The position numbers and the translations under genes are program-made. Below, piece after piece: positions 33,322 through 45,216 of a DNA stretch of 64,000 nucleotides (position 1 is the first letter of the stretch; every line of letters begins with the position of its first letter). Below the pieces are notes generated by a model. That model searched no databases. It saw nothing but the letters and a program-made list of their open reading frames with translations, and was not told the DNA's origin. Location of the stretch: positions 38,119,784-38,183,783 of the forward strand of contig AP025041.1 in assembly GCA_036186865.1 (NCBI GenBank), written 5' to 3'. This stretch comes from Eustoma russellianum. Its lineage: Eukaryota; Streptophyta; Magnoliopsida; Gentianales; Gentianaceae.

Positions 33322-35723
33322 CTAATCATCCTTATCCTCATCCCTCAAGTCAGCTCCATCAACAAATTTTTGGAATAATTCCTCAAATTCCTGAGCTGCG
33401 AGGGGATTGTAGAGGTCGGCAATACGGAGGTCTTCTCTGTTCAGATCTGGATGAACTTGAGCACAGGCATCGATGGCATTTCTCTGGCCGATCTCCATGG
33501 CTGAGCCTTGAATCAAAAGCAGATTCTCTTCAAAAAATCTGGACTTCCTGAAATCCTGAAGAGTCTTGATCTCGGCGTCCATCAAGTTTTGGCGCAGCGG
33601 ATTGATCATCTTTTGATCAGACTCGATTCTCTGCGCCATCTCAGCCATGTTCTTCTTCAAAAACTCAACCTCATTGAGAGATTGAGTGGAGGCCAGATCA
33701 AGATCAGCCACTTTATTCTCCAACTCATCCACCTTAGAGTTGGAGGTGGCCAACCTCGTTTCAGCATCTTCAGCCTTATTCTGGAGATGGGCGATTCCCG
33801 CTTCCAGGTCAGTGACTCTCTAGGTCAGCTCGGCTCTTCTCTTTTCAGAACCTTCAAATTGTTCTCTTGAAGTCGCCAGCTCCCCGAGAAAGTCTCTGCT
33901 GCGAGTAACTAATTCCATCCCTTGGCCTCGGATCTATCCAAAGAGATGGTGTTAAAAGAAAAAAGAAAAGAAGTCCACTAACAAAATAAGTAAAGTACTC
34001 GAAAGAAGATTTGCTTACCAGAGCAAGATTGGACATATAAGCATTGGTCAGGGCCGCAAAGTCAGTTGCCCTTAATCTCTGAAGATCCCGAGGCAAGATT
34101 GCTGCTCTGTTAAGCCTTTTTGCCACAACTGGGTTCTCAGCAGAATCCCCTTCAGAAAACCCAATCAAGATTGGGTCTTGAACATTACTTGGCTGAGGCA
34201 AGATTTCCTCAACCAGGTCAGCAGTGGTTATCTCCGGGGGCTGAGATGGCCCCGGATCACGTCTGCCAGAGCCTTCACCCCGCTGTCTCTTCCGGGGGCG
34301 AAGGCTGGAACTTTCACCAACGTCTGCTGGGATCTCAGATTCAGTTGGAGCCTGGGGTTGGACCTCAGTCTCAGGCTCATCGTCAACAATGGTAATTGGC
34401 AAAGCTGAAAAGAAACGAAAGCAAGTCAAAATCCAAACAAGAGTTAAAACACTCAGAAAAATTTCTACACATGGAAAAGAAGTTTACCTGGTTCAGGCTC
34501 TGCCACTACGGGCTCAGCCGCAACACTTGGGGCGGGGGGCATTGCCGAGGTAGAGGCTCCCCCAGAACCAAGAGTTGCCAACCTCCTTTCTCTCTGAAGC
34601 CTTTTTCTGGCTTGATTCTCAGCCATTATCTCAGCGCGGGTTGTGGGACCAGCCATTGCTCCTATATCCAGAGTTAAACAGTTAAGACACTACCAAGAAG
34701 AAAATAAAAATGCTGAGAACAAAAAAGTTGCAATGACCACCTCGGATAATGGTAAGCTGGTCTGGGGAAAGAGCTCGATAGTAATCACCAAGAGCCGAAT
34801 GGGCTACATCGGCGGCCATCCAGACCTCGTAGTCCACCTTATGCCAGTCAATGACAAGGGAGGCTGACCGAATTCTGTCTGCTTCATCGCAGTACTCCTG
34901 GCTCGGCAACATATTTTGAACTCTGCCGTGCTTCCAGACAGTCCCGCTTGGCAGTTCAGATCTTAAAATATAAAAGAATTTTTCCTTCCACCCCTTATTG
35001 GAAGAAGGAATATTGATGGCAAAAGGAAAATCAATACCAGACCTTCGCTTGCTGAAGTAATACCAGCTGTACGAGGTCCGACATGAAAAAAGAGCTCGGA
35101 AAATAGTAGTGTTGAATGGAAACTCAATGAGTCTGAGAAGAAGAATGTAGCAAAGAATAAGCTTGAGGCCGTTTGGCTGAATTTGAGGAAGCCTGAGCCC
35201 ATAAGCCCGCATAACACTGGTAACGGGTTCAGGAACAGGAAGGCTGAAGCCCGACTTAAAATAATCGTCGTAGACTGCTTCATAATCCCTCGGGGGATCA
35301 AAAGCAGTCTAGCCAGGCAAAGGGAGAAGAGGCTTAAAACGATTCCTATCGATCTTATAGTATTTACAGATCCTCTCCAGGTCAGCCTCGATCAAAGTTG
35401 GAAGTCGTTTCCTGGACCATAGGGGAGGGCCGACCTCTCTCCAAAACACCAGAAAATTGTGAAGGGTCCCTCGTGGGGACTGGAGGGTTTACAGACGCCG
35501 GAGCGGGGGCAACCCTAATGGGCTCCGGCAAAGAACTAATTATGGTGAGGGCTCTGCTGGACTGAGCAGAGTCCCCGGTGGACTGAACCAAGGTACCGAT
35601 GGGCAGATCATCGGCAGAGAAAGACCTGCCGGACGGTGACGGAGAAGCAATGGCTTCACCGCTCCCGGCGGCATAAGAACCGCCCTCAGAAAGGTTCTGG
35701 GAATCATGGGATGAAGAAGACAT
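33322..35723 (-). pseudogene. antisense spliced extra ORF of the Tat element (PF04195-like, coiled-coil tail)
   Basis: I read four exons on the minus strand: 35723-34741, 34661-34488, 34404-34019 and 33933-33322. Every intron is GT-AG and the frame is kept across all three junctions (phases 1, 1, 0), giving about 718 codons. Exon 1 starts MSSSSHDSQNL with a Ser/Pro-rich leader, then a region resembling the 'putative gypsy-type transposon' domain of plant Tat elements (YGLRLPQIQPNGLKLI; SRTSYSW-like and DWHKVDYEVW segments). Exon 3 is acidic. Exon 4 is a coiled coil (VDELENKVADLDL, VEFLKKNMAEMAQ). Lesions: a one-base frame change near 35400-35470 and TAGs at 35311-35309 and 33822-33820. Minus-strand TATA at 35905-35894. 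Its role is unknown; antisense extra ORFs are known in Tat elements. Confidence 0.75.
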
Positions 35724-35893
35724 TGTGAAGATGAAGGGAGGACTTACAGAGAATTCGAAGGGAAAAGACACCGGAGGAAGGACAGGACAAAGGCTGAGAC
35801 TCGCCGGAATCAGGACAACTCGCCGGAGAAGAAAGCAGAATGCCGGAGTGAAGGTATGAGAGCAAATAAAGAGTGAAAATGATCTGCAGAAGA

Positions 35894-35905
35894 CCTATTT
35901 ATAGG
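35894..35905 (-). promoter_or_regulatory. TATA box of the antisense ORF
   Basis: On the minus strand the 12 bases read CCTATAAATAGG, a consensus plant TATA box, about 170 bp upstream of the ATG at 35723. It implies the antisense gene has its own promoter rather than depending on the LTR. Confidence 0.65.
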
Positions 35906-36252
35906 GCTTCGTCTCGGCAACCTAAGCGTCGCCTGAAATAAATGGTCGTCGGTTCGTGAAACGGCAGAATTCAAAAAGCTGCCCAACTGACGCCTCGTGC
36001 TCTGTGCGAACAGTAAATGCGCAGATCGAGCCAACCAGAATCAGACACGTGCCAGAATAGACAACGTGACAAAGAATCTAGTCAGAATTAACTGATCAGT
36101 ACAGCCAGAAGCCATTATTAGCGCATCGTACATTGTGCCCCTAATAAGTACGTTAAGCGGCCTAATTAGGTCTTGACACGTCATCAGAGGAAGACAACTC
36201 GGGAAAAATCTGAGCAGATTAGCCTGTCTTTTCAGTTCAACTCGGCCAGACT

Positions 36253-36267
36253 AATCTGGGGGGCAAG
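36253..36267 (+). promoter_or_regulatory. polypurine tract
   Basis: AATCTGGGGGGCAAG directly precedes the 3' LTR, the usual start site for plus-strand DNA synthesis. Confidence 0.75.
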
Positions 36268-37209
36268 TGATGAGCCAAAAAATACCTCTCGTTAGTCAAC
36301 AACGGTCAACGCTGAAGTGAGGCCCGGAGGCTGGTCAGGACACACGTGGACAAACAGTTCATCTCGGCCACAGGGCCCACCACCATCTCGGCCATACAGT
36401 CTCAATGCTCCCTGGGGGCTAAAGATCTCACCTCGGTCTAGAGGCCTCACTTAGGCTTAAGGGTTTTTAACTCGGCCTCAAGGCCTCACCCCGGACCGCA
36501 GTTCCATCTCGGCCAGGGAGTTGGGCTCGGCCTCGGATCTGATCTACTGACTGATCTCGGATCATCTTTAGTGGCGTCAGCCACGAGCATCATGAAGGGC
36601 CCACCAATGCTCTTCAAAGATGGACACTTTCATCTCGGCATGATGACCCCACATCATCAGTCATCTCGGGCATTTCTGAGTGCTTCCAGAAGATTTCATC
36701 TCGGTTCTAGGAGTTTACCCCAGGTAATTCTACCAGGTGAAACTCTCAGCCAGATGTCCCAAGCTAGCTTATTCAGCTCAGCACTGAGCCGCGTGGCGAG
36801 CATGCAAGAGCAAGAGTCATCCGACTGACCTCCTTGCCTGTCACGATATTCAAGCTCTGCCCATGCATTGGCCCAAGCCGCCATATAAAAAGGCCGAGCA
36901 GCAGGAGAGAGAAGGACAAGTAACAACAAACCCAGAAAAAAGACACACGAGTAACTCATCTTCTCGGCAGTGAAAACGCAGGTTTTACAGAAAACCTCAA
37001 TTTACTAAACCTTCATCATATATAAACCTCTCCTCAAAAATGGCTCAAACTGACTTGAGCGTCGGAGGGTATTACCCGGAGCCATAGATCCCGGGTCCCC
37101 TGACCCTTTCTCTTTGTTCAGGTCAGCAACTCGCTCACAAAGGACAATTGACGGAGTTCTAACGGCACCACATCAAACAAATACTTGGTGATAAAATCCG
37201 ACATCATCA
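36268..37209 (+). repeat. 3' LTR
   Basis: TGATGAGCC...ACATCATCA. It contains the intact CCATATAAAAAGGCCG promoter segment (36881-36896) missing from the gap in the 5' LTR. Confidence 0.93.
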
Positions 37210-37214
37210 AGTAT

Positions 37215-38322
37215 TAATAGTCAAAATTACTATATTACCCATTCAATTAATATTTTTCTCTATTTTGCATCAAGCAACCAACTAAGGTTAAAAAAGAATA
37301 GTGATATGCTTTTTTAAATTGTGCTCATGTCAAATTATGGCCATATTTTTGGGACTTAGAGAGTATTGTGAGGCTCATAATTTCTTACACAATCTGCCAA
37401 TCCGATACAAAGACAATATTTGTTTTGATATTTTTGAGTTTTAATCATAATCAAGTCAAATACGTATAACTCACCAAACCCCAATTACCTACCAAACTCG
37501 TCAAACTTGACGCGAACCCAACTTGTTAACCCTATGCAATCCTAACCCGTTGAACCAAAATAATATGTCCATATGTCAGCCAACTAAATCCGATCTTCCA
37601 AACACGTCAATCCTCCAAATTTGAAGATCGAATTGAAGGGTTAATTCGAACCCCACATGTCAACCTAACAAATTAGGTTTGTGTTTATCATTTGAAGTCT
37701 ATCAACCTTAACGTGACATGTTTACCACCTATAATGCTGAATAAATATCTTAGCATGATAAGGTACCAATAGCAACTCTTTTTTCTTTGAGATATGCTGT
37801 TTTGATTCTATCACTTTTATCTTACATGATACTAGAGGAATTTATACAATATTATCAAAAATATACACAATAAATCATCTAACATACACTAGAAGGCATG
37901 AACAACTAGCTTATATTATAAATATTGGATCTACATATTAGTGGACTAATCTGCATGGTTAATATATACTATTTTCATTTGTTGAAATGACACTATAAGT
38001 TTTCTATCACTATTGTCTTGAATAATGTTAAAAAAAAAGAACCCGGGGGAGACAATAGGAAATATGTTGAGTACATATGTTGAATATTAGTTATTTAAAC
38101 ATGAAAGGTAATTCATGTCTAGATGGTCAAATCAAAATATTGACAACGATAAAAAAAAATATAATGTGACACACCTGTTATTTCACGTAATGGTAGATAG
38201 AAAAAGAAGGCATAACACTATTAATACAAAGATAATGTAGTTAGTACCTTTCATTTTACTATTCAAGTTAACATATGAACGATCCCTGGAGAGAGAGTAG
38301 TAATGAAAATATTACAACTAGC
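37215..38322. other. AT-rich intergenic, no gene seen
   Basis: No coding frame. Around 37490-37720 short CCAAACTCGTCAAACTTGAC / GACATGTTTACCACC-type blocks suggest an old MITE, but I could not define ends. Confidence 0.4.
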
Positions 38323-39138
38323 CATGTAAACAATCCGAACGGCTCATTTGGCTTGAGCTCGGCTCGCGTTCGGCTCGAGTAAGGGATATCCGAAACCGAG
38401 CTTGAATTATGTCCGATGTTCGATTATTAATCGATCGAGCTCGAGTTTTGCTCGTGAACGTCAGGCTCGGCTCAGTAAACTGTGTATTTAAAAAAATTTA
38501 CCCTTCCTCACATCACAATCACACTCACTCTTTGTCCTCACTCACTCCTCATGCAAACACACTCTTGTGCTTAGTCTCACTCACAGCGTCGACTGCACCA
38601 TCGTCCACCGCCGACTGTACCACCAACAGCACCACGCTGCCATCCAACTGCCACCAACTCTAGTTACTCACTCTCTATCCTCGGTTCTGTCCGCGTCCAC
38701 GCTGAATCAAGGGCTCCGTTTCTTTGGCTGCTCTCTGAATATTCAAGCTTCAAGGATTGCGTTGTGTGATCTAAACATTCTCTCACAGGTATTCCTCTAC
38801 ACTATTTGATTTATCTTTACAGTTGCTCATTTATTGTTAAGTAAGTGATATTTTCATTGTGCCTGCCAAGTGTTTGATGAAATGTCTATGATGTACAATT
38901 TCAGCTGTTGTTGCAACTGTAAAGATAAATCTCTAAAGCTTTTAAGTGTATAAAATATTGAATCTATTTCTTAGTCTATTTGTTGTATAACGGATTATAT
39001 TATCATGGCAAGCAATGAAGTGCAAAGTATTGATACTGTTGAACGAGAAATTGACAACGGTGGTGTGATGTGAGAAGAAGAAAGAAACAGCCTCCAAAGA
39101 GTGGGTCAAGGTGAAGCTGCTGATGCTGAGTCATAAGG

Positions 39139-39349
39139 TTGAACCCCAACCAGTAAGAATCCCTGCCACACCCAGTCCCAGAGGTAGTGTAGGCAGGTAA
39201 ATCAGGTAACCAACGGCCCTCTAGCAGGAGCTTGGTCATTTACATAGTAGTCTGCATAAGAAGCCCCCAGCAATGCAGGCAAGCCTACAGGCCAAGAAGC
39301 TCCCACACTATGCACTTGCTGGAACCAGTTGGGCTATGTCCTGGGAACT
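39139..39349 (-). mobile_element. SINE (family S1) inserted in the hAT gene, exact 16-bp TSD
   Basis: Flanked by atgctgagtcataagg at 39123-39138 and 39350-39365. On the minus strand it starts GTTCCCAGGACATAGCCCAA with A-box-like TAGCCCAACTGGTT, and ends GGTTGGGGTTCAA. Its 3' half matches the SINE at 53559-53797. It splits the hAT coding exon, so it landed after the gene existed. Confidence 0.8.
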
Positions 39350-40223
39350 ATGCTGAGTCATAAGGGATTTCAAAAGAAGAAAAAAGAAAACATCTGCAGT
39401 TTGGGAGCACATGTCAGAGGTACTGATTAATGGCGTCACTATGGTTCAATGCAAGCACTGCATGAAAACAATGATGAAACATCAAGATGGGACTACTGCA
39501 CAATATACTCGGCATTTGAATAGATTTCATAAAAGTAATGATGCGGGTGGTGTATCTAGCGGTGGAACGCAACAGATTTTGCAATTTAGAGATGGAGGAA
39601 AGAAAGAGGAGGCTAGTATTACAAATTTCAAGTATGATCATGCTAAGGTAGCGAGACTGTAGCTCGTGCGATCCTTATACATGAGTATCCCTTCAACATT
39701 GTTGAACATGTGGGATTCAACGATATTATGAAGGTTACATTCCTTGTTATGTAAAGACTAGTAAGAGCTCAGCGAGGGAATACTATTTTACAGTTCACAA
39801 TATGGAGAAGAGTAAGATGGTTGATGGATTAAAGAAAATTGGTAGGGTTGGCATAACCACCGACTTGTGAAATCATGTCAGAAGACACATTACATGGTGG
39901 TGACGACACATTTTATTGATTCCGATTGGAAGTTGCAAAAAAGTTTTGAACTTTTGCAATGTGTCACCACCACATACTGGGTAGTTAATTGTTGAAGATT
40001 TGACCAAGTATTTAAGTGATTGGAATCTTAATGATAAGATTTCTGGCATTGCGGTGGATAATGCTTCTTACAATGACAAATGCATAAAAATTTTGAAAGA
40101 ACATTTCATGCAGCGAAAACCTTTCCATTGGTGGTAGACTGTTCTATGTGCGTTGTTGTGCGTACATAATCAATTTTTTGGTCCAAGATGGATTGAAAGA
40201 GATCGGAGACATATTTGACACCG

Positions 40224-40285
40224 TTAGAGATGCGGTGAAATACTTGAATACCTTCAATCCATCTTGTATTTCACCGCATCTCTAA
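40224..40285. repeat. short hairpin at the end of the hAT homology
   Basis: TTAGAGATGCGGTGAAATA is followed 23 bp later by its complement ending CTCTAA. The hAT reading frame stops here, so it may mark a rearrangement breakpoint. Confidence 0.6.
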
Positions 40286-40496
40286 ATTGTGAAAATGAGA
40301 CATAAGAGTATTAAAAACATAGAAAAGCAAGCTCAACTTCCAACAAAAGAAATTTCCAAAATTAACCAAGATTCACCGGTAAGAAAATCATTGACAACAT
40401 TTTCTTTTGTTAAATATTTATTTTCTCATTGGTTTTCTAAGAGAAGAGAATCCACTAGCAAGTCATATAAAACCGATGAGGAAGGCTTGGAAGCAG

Positions 40497-40665
40497 TATC
40501 TCCTCACCGCGCGGCCCAGGACGCGACACGTGGCAGCAGTAGGGGGTGTTGAGGCTGGATGAGGGTTATCCTCACCCAGCCTTACCACCCTCTCTTTTTT
40601 GCCATGTGTCGCGCGGTCACGCACGCGGTGAAGGAGTAGCGGTGATGAGATCCTATCCCGTATCT
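40497..40665. mobile_element. Mutator-like MITE (family M), copy 2
   Basis: Matches the copy at 6698-6866 over its whole length (CACCGCGCGG, GACGCGACACGTGGCAGCAG). The left tip is missing. GTATCT appears on both sides, consistent with loss of the left tip between two ATCT repeats. Confidence 0.7.
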
Positions 40666-41639
40666 GAATGCGATTTTTTTATAAAATAATAAATGATGTT
40701 ATAAATATTATCAATTAACTTGGAACATGAGAAAGAGAAGAATCTCGAGGCAAAAAAAACATTTTTCCTTATTGCGAGTGGCTCTAGGAGGATCAAAAAC
40801 GTTGGAGAGATGCTCTTGTGATTCGTGATGTAAATTTTGATGCCTTTTCAAAATAAGATAAAAAGCGTTCTCGGTGTATTAGGCATTTATATTTACGTAG
40901 GATCTAAGAAAGAGCATTATTCTATACATTGTAGAAGAGACTATTTCCGCAATTCGAATCCGTATAATATTTACTAGTACTAAATAAAATAAGTGGAAAA
41001 AAATTCATATTTCCTACATTGTGAGATACATATTAGATTGTTATGTGAAATTTGTTCATTGTAAAGTGAAACGGAAGACAAGAAGTTAAGTATAAAATAT
41101 AAGAGTTACTTTTTTTTTTCTTTCCCCTTCAAATGGAGAAAAAAGCTTACGAACATTTTTCTGGATAAAAGGATCACATTTCCATTTAAAAAAAAAATGA
41201 AAAGATCAAATTTTATTCACACGTAACATAAGGGAATGTATTCAACAATCTTTGACATATCAATCTAATCTGCTCCTTCCTCCACGATTGATATTGATTG
41301 ACCTGTTAAGAAGGTAATGGCAAAAGAAAATGTTTCTAAAGAAACTTGACTTCCAAAGAGAATGTTTCTAACACATGTGTATGGTTATGTACATTTGATC
41401 TTTTATACTTTATCATAGGCGACCGCCTCTAAAACAATTGGTATAGTGGTTTCTCCAATGCAGGCTTACTTATAATTTCGTTAAAATTATAAATCTTTAA
41501 CCCCAAAGTCTTTAATTGTTCTATTCGTTGAGATTCTTATAGAATATGAATAGAAGAAATATGTCCAAGTGAACATCTGACAAAGTTTGTATGTGTTGAA
41601 AAAATAAGTGAAATATGAACCAAATAACAAGATCAACAA
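40666..41639. other. intergenic, no gene seen
   Basis: AT-rich. About 40880-40980 has a decayed S3 SINE-like stretch on the reverse strand. Otherwise nothing recognisable. Confidence 0.4.
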
Positions 41640-42370
41640 AACAAAATGCCGAGACGTGATGGAAATGACTGCTTTTAAAAGCAATTTCGCCTCCACCGGT
41701 TGAGCAAGGTGAACTTCAAGCGAATGATTCCCAGGATTTAATGGCTTTCCTTGTTCATTTGCTCTAACGAGAAAGGGATTGAACTTGCAAAGAGAAGTGT
41801 TTGATGGTAGAGGTAGAATAGAGAAGGTTGGAGGAAGAAAACTTGCTGAAATTTTTCTGAATTGCAAAGATGTAGTATATTCCTTAAGATACAATGCCTT
41901 TTATTTATAGGCCTTGGGTTGTGTAATAACTACTTTGAAAACAGGTTTCAGTAGTCTAATTAACCTCCAAGTCAGTTGCATAACGTTTATGTATGAAGGG
42001 AGATGATTCTTGGATCAAAAGGTGTAATTCAAAGTGAAAAGTTCTAACTTTTGGCACATCGATCGATCGATGTTGGACAGAGACTTCCAACTTTGCATCC
42101 TGCCAACATAGATCGATCGATGTGATCAATCTATGTTGGACAGAGAGTTCCAGCTTTGCATCCACACCACATTGATCGATCGATGTGACATCGGTCGATC
42201 GATATCATCGATATAACGTCCAACAGAATACTCAACTTCATTTCAGCTTTCACTTGGTTCGATCCAACTTACACATGGATCGATCCAAATGATTTCTTAC
42301 AAGTTTAAAGTATTCAAATCATCTTTCATTCTCCCAAACAACATCATGCATATTTTATATAAGTTTAGAG
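41640..42370 (-). repeat. decayed Copia LTR (same family as the 17 kb element)
   Basis: 41690-41800 matches 16960-17070 (GCAATTTCGCCTCCACCGGT / GAGCAAGGTGAACTTCAAG). The right part (42055-42260) has the CATCGATCGATCGATG and GAATACTCAACTTCATTTC blocks shared with the LTRs at 45-48 kb and 51 kb. Ends not resolved. Confidence 0.55.
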
Positions 42371-42520
42371 CAAATTTTAAAGTACTTTAGACGTACTTTT
42401 CCAACCGTATGCAAGTAACTCATAACAAATTTGTGAGAGGTTTACTTGGAGACAAGGCATGGGGGACCATTTGGGTTAAAAATTCAAAAAACAATAAAGA
42501 GTAATCCGGTCAGACTATAA

Positions 42521-42942
42521 CATGGCGTTTGGTTGGCACTTGGTATCGGAATCAGAATCGGAATGGGTATGATAGGGAATGAGTTTGGAGGATATGTGTT
42601 GGGGTTAAAAGTGATAGTGTTTGGTATTAAAGTGGAAATGAGTATGATAGACATAATGATGTTTTGAACGTATCGGAATTGGAATAATGACGGTCGGAAT
42701 ATGGGTCGCCGATGCCCGGTCGGCGGCGGACGGGGGCCGGGCGGCGTTTGAAGCTTTCCATTCCCCATCGTTCCCACATGTTGATAGATAAAGAGCTAGT
42801 ATATCAAAAAACGATATCCTTACCAAATAGTTAGATATCAAATGAAATCATTCCCCCATTTCCCCAAGCAAACAGCCGGAATGGGTTTGGATTCTTCCAA
42901 ACCCATTCCTTTATTCTCATTTCCCCCAACCAAACGCCCACC
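42521..42942. mobile_element. Tourist-like MITE, copy 2
   Basis: CATGGCGTTTGGTTGG...CCAACCAAACGCCCACC with TAA on both sides (42518-42520 and 42943-42945). Same family as 1129-1526. The interior is G+C-rich around 42700-42750 (CGGCGGCGGACGGGGGCCGG). Confidence 0.7.
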
Positions 42943-43430
42943 TAAATGTTTATGAAACATGGACCAAACTACATGTAAAAAAACAGAAACTGATACTTAA
43001 TTAGAACGAAATTAATCATTGCATTTCTATAAATTAAAAAAGCAAAAGAAAATTCGTATGGTCAAACACTAAGAGGTTGTACGTGTCACAACGTGTACTA
43101 CAAAACTATCGCACTAGGGTTAGATGTATTCTCACAAAATGCATTATAGCCCCGCTGAATATACAAGTTTTTTTGGTTTAACAATTATAATCATATTACT
43201 TGTTATTTTATTTTGTGATAAACATGTTTTTTTTTTTAAAATAATGCCTTTTTTGTTTTCTGTAATTTAAACAAATTATGACTTTGTTCTCGTACTCTGT
43301 TCAATCGTTCTTATTCACATTCTTGGATCCGAGTTGCAATCTGTATAGTTTATCTCGAATGTTGTTTTTTTTTGGCCGAAATAGTTTACAAAACAGTGTG
43401 CTTCTAGTATAGCATAGTCAACTAAGACAC
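42943..43430. other. AT-rich, no gene seen
   Basis: No open frame of note and no repeat structure recognised. Confidence 0.5.
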
Positions 43431-44070
43431 AACAACAACAATCATACTCAGTATATGAAAACGATAACAAAAGTTATTGCTATTGTCTGGGAAAGTTGAG
43501 AGACAGACACACAATACATTCATCCTAAAAGATAGAGAGTTTGTTTCCAGTGAGATCATCGCTCTATATATGCCTGCATAGATAGCACAATAATAGGAGT
43601 ATGCACTAGTAAAAAGATTTTATTAAACATAAATAGAAATCTTCCGATATTAAATAGTCATAACATAGGATATGCACAAATAATGAAAGACAAAGACCAA
43701 AACAGAAAAGTGCAGTCAACCTAAAGTATAGAGAGTATCAATCCTCTAAATATACTTTAAGGTGCTCCGATATACATGTATATATATATAGCTATATATG
43801 TGTGTGTGTGTGTGTGTGTGTATGTGTGTGTTGTGTGCATTTGTTGTGAAAAAATGACACTACTAAAACAAAATGACTCACTAAATTGATTGCGTTTTTT
43901 ATATTGTGAAAGTAGCAGTTGATCGACATAGCTTGACGTATTATTATGGGTCATAGGGAAACAACATACGTGTGTTTCTAACACATGGGTATGGTTGCGT
44001 ATATCCAACCCTCTGTATCCCGCCATAGACGGAAGACTCTAAGGTAATGGAGTAATGTTGTTGTGATGGT
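43431..44070 (+). repeat. cluster of dispersed repeats (R2, LINE 3' fragment, R1) with a GT microsatellite
   Basis: R2 at 43440-43580. 43700-43770 resembles the LINE 3' flank at 3640-3710. 43771-43838 is a TA/TG microsatellite. R1 at 43858-44070. No coding. Confidence 0.55.
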
Positions 44071-44688
44071 GGTGGAAAAAACACACTTTTTAAATGAGAT
44101 GGGATAGAGTAACAATTCGAGTGTGATTCAACATAATATTTGACTCGATCGACTAAGCTTCGTCAAGCTGAATCTCAAACGTGATTGCCTTGAATTTTAA
44201 ATGAGCCACAACGAATATCACAAAACTCAAAAGCAAAAACTTTACATATCTTATGAGTTATGAATATTAGTAGATACATAGTTAGACTAAAGTTGATATA
44301 ATTAGATTTATTACATACTCGATTTGACTTGACCTGTTCTGTTTGAAACTCAAGGTTAATTCATGCGATATATTAAGTCTTATGATTAGTTCTAAGTAAG
44401 ATCTACTTCTCAGACTTTAGATGAAGTAGTTGTTAAGAAACTGACTTGTTTTAAACATTACTAAATTTATGCCAACTTATTTCCACAGTTTTAACACTAT
44501 CAATCTCTAAACTATTCTACTAAAACGCTAAGCCTACGAGAATTGTTTTAATTGATCATGTTTGTCTATTTTGACTTTAAAGTCTTAGATTCAAATCTTG
44601 CTGTCAGCAATTACTCGTATTGTATAATCTGCAAATTCTACCGTAAGTCCTTAATGAGGCAGGTGGTATAACAATATAACATCTATTC
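44071..44688. other. intergenic, no gene seen
   Basis: AT-rich sequence up to the Copia element. Nothing recognised. Confidence 0.5.
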
Positions 44689-45216
44689 TGTTAGAAAAAT
44701 GGATGCAAGATAAGAATAGAAGTAGAAGATAGTTGATGGCTTGAGGCAAGTGTAAACACTATCCGTAAGGAATATTTGTCCCCACTAGATGCTGCAGGGT
44801 TATAGGCAAATTTTTCCCTAGGATAATATAATCAACAATCTCTTATCCTCAACAAATAGGACAGGAATTCTATGAACTTTCAAATTGAGAGTGGTTGTGT
44901 AGGAAGATTAATTTAGGATTCAAGGACTAACTTGAAATCAAGGTGTCTTGAAAATGTGTTGCAGTAGCCTTTTTTATAGGCTCTTGAACTTCATTTCAGA
45001 CGTTTATGCTCATTGCATTGTGATTGGATATGTCCCTTGATGCATAAGTTGCAATTCTAGATGAAAAGTCACTTCTATTGGCACATCGATCGATCGATGT
45101 GACCGATCAATGTGACAACGATCTCACAGAGAGTTCCAATTTATCATCCAAACCACTTCGATCAACCTTGTATTATCGAAGTCACATCAATCGATCTATG
45201 TTGGACAGTGAGTTTC

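Larger units (their letters stand above)
25830..37209 (+). mobile_element. Tat-lineage Ty3/Gypsy LTR retrotransposon, 11.4 kb
   Basis: Order: 5' LTR (25830-26777), primer-binding region, gag, protease, reverse transcriptase, RNase H, a second RNase H, integrase, a 68-bp tandem array, an antisense spliced ORF, polypurine tract, 3' LTR (36268-37209). The dual RNase H and the extra ORF between integrase and 3' LTR are Tat-lineage features. The LTRs look highly similar by eye, but the 5' LTR has a 30-bp segment (TGAGACGCAAAAATGG...) that the 3' LTR lacks. The 5-bp flanks are AGTAG and AGTAT (one mismatch). The coding region has several frameshifts and in-frame stops, so this copy cannot make its own proteins. 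Confidence 0.92.
38323..40285 (+). pseudogene. decayed hAT (Ac-like) transposase gene
   Basis: The left side (38323-38480) is full of CGAACGGCTC / GCTCGGCTCG blocks like the family H MITEs, so it is probably the element's subterminal region. A 5' exon ends near 38789 (donor GTATTC) and a probable ATG is at 39005. After an inserted SINE, a BED zinc finger follows at 39400-39540: ITV-type MVQCKHCMKTMM then YTRHLNRFH (C2H2 ligands). The catalytic region is frameshifted but readable: KTHYMVVTTHFIDSDWKLQK, AVDNASYNDKCIK, and YFTT-like remnants near 40200. The C-terminal dimerisation domain is absent. Dead copy. Confidence 0.7.

Noticed and set aside
43771..44026. ORF with repeated Thr-His residues
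   Set aside because: Translation of the GT microsatellite.
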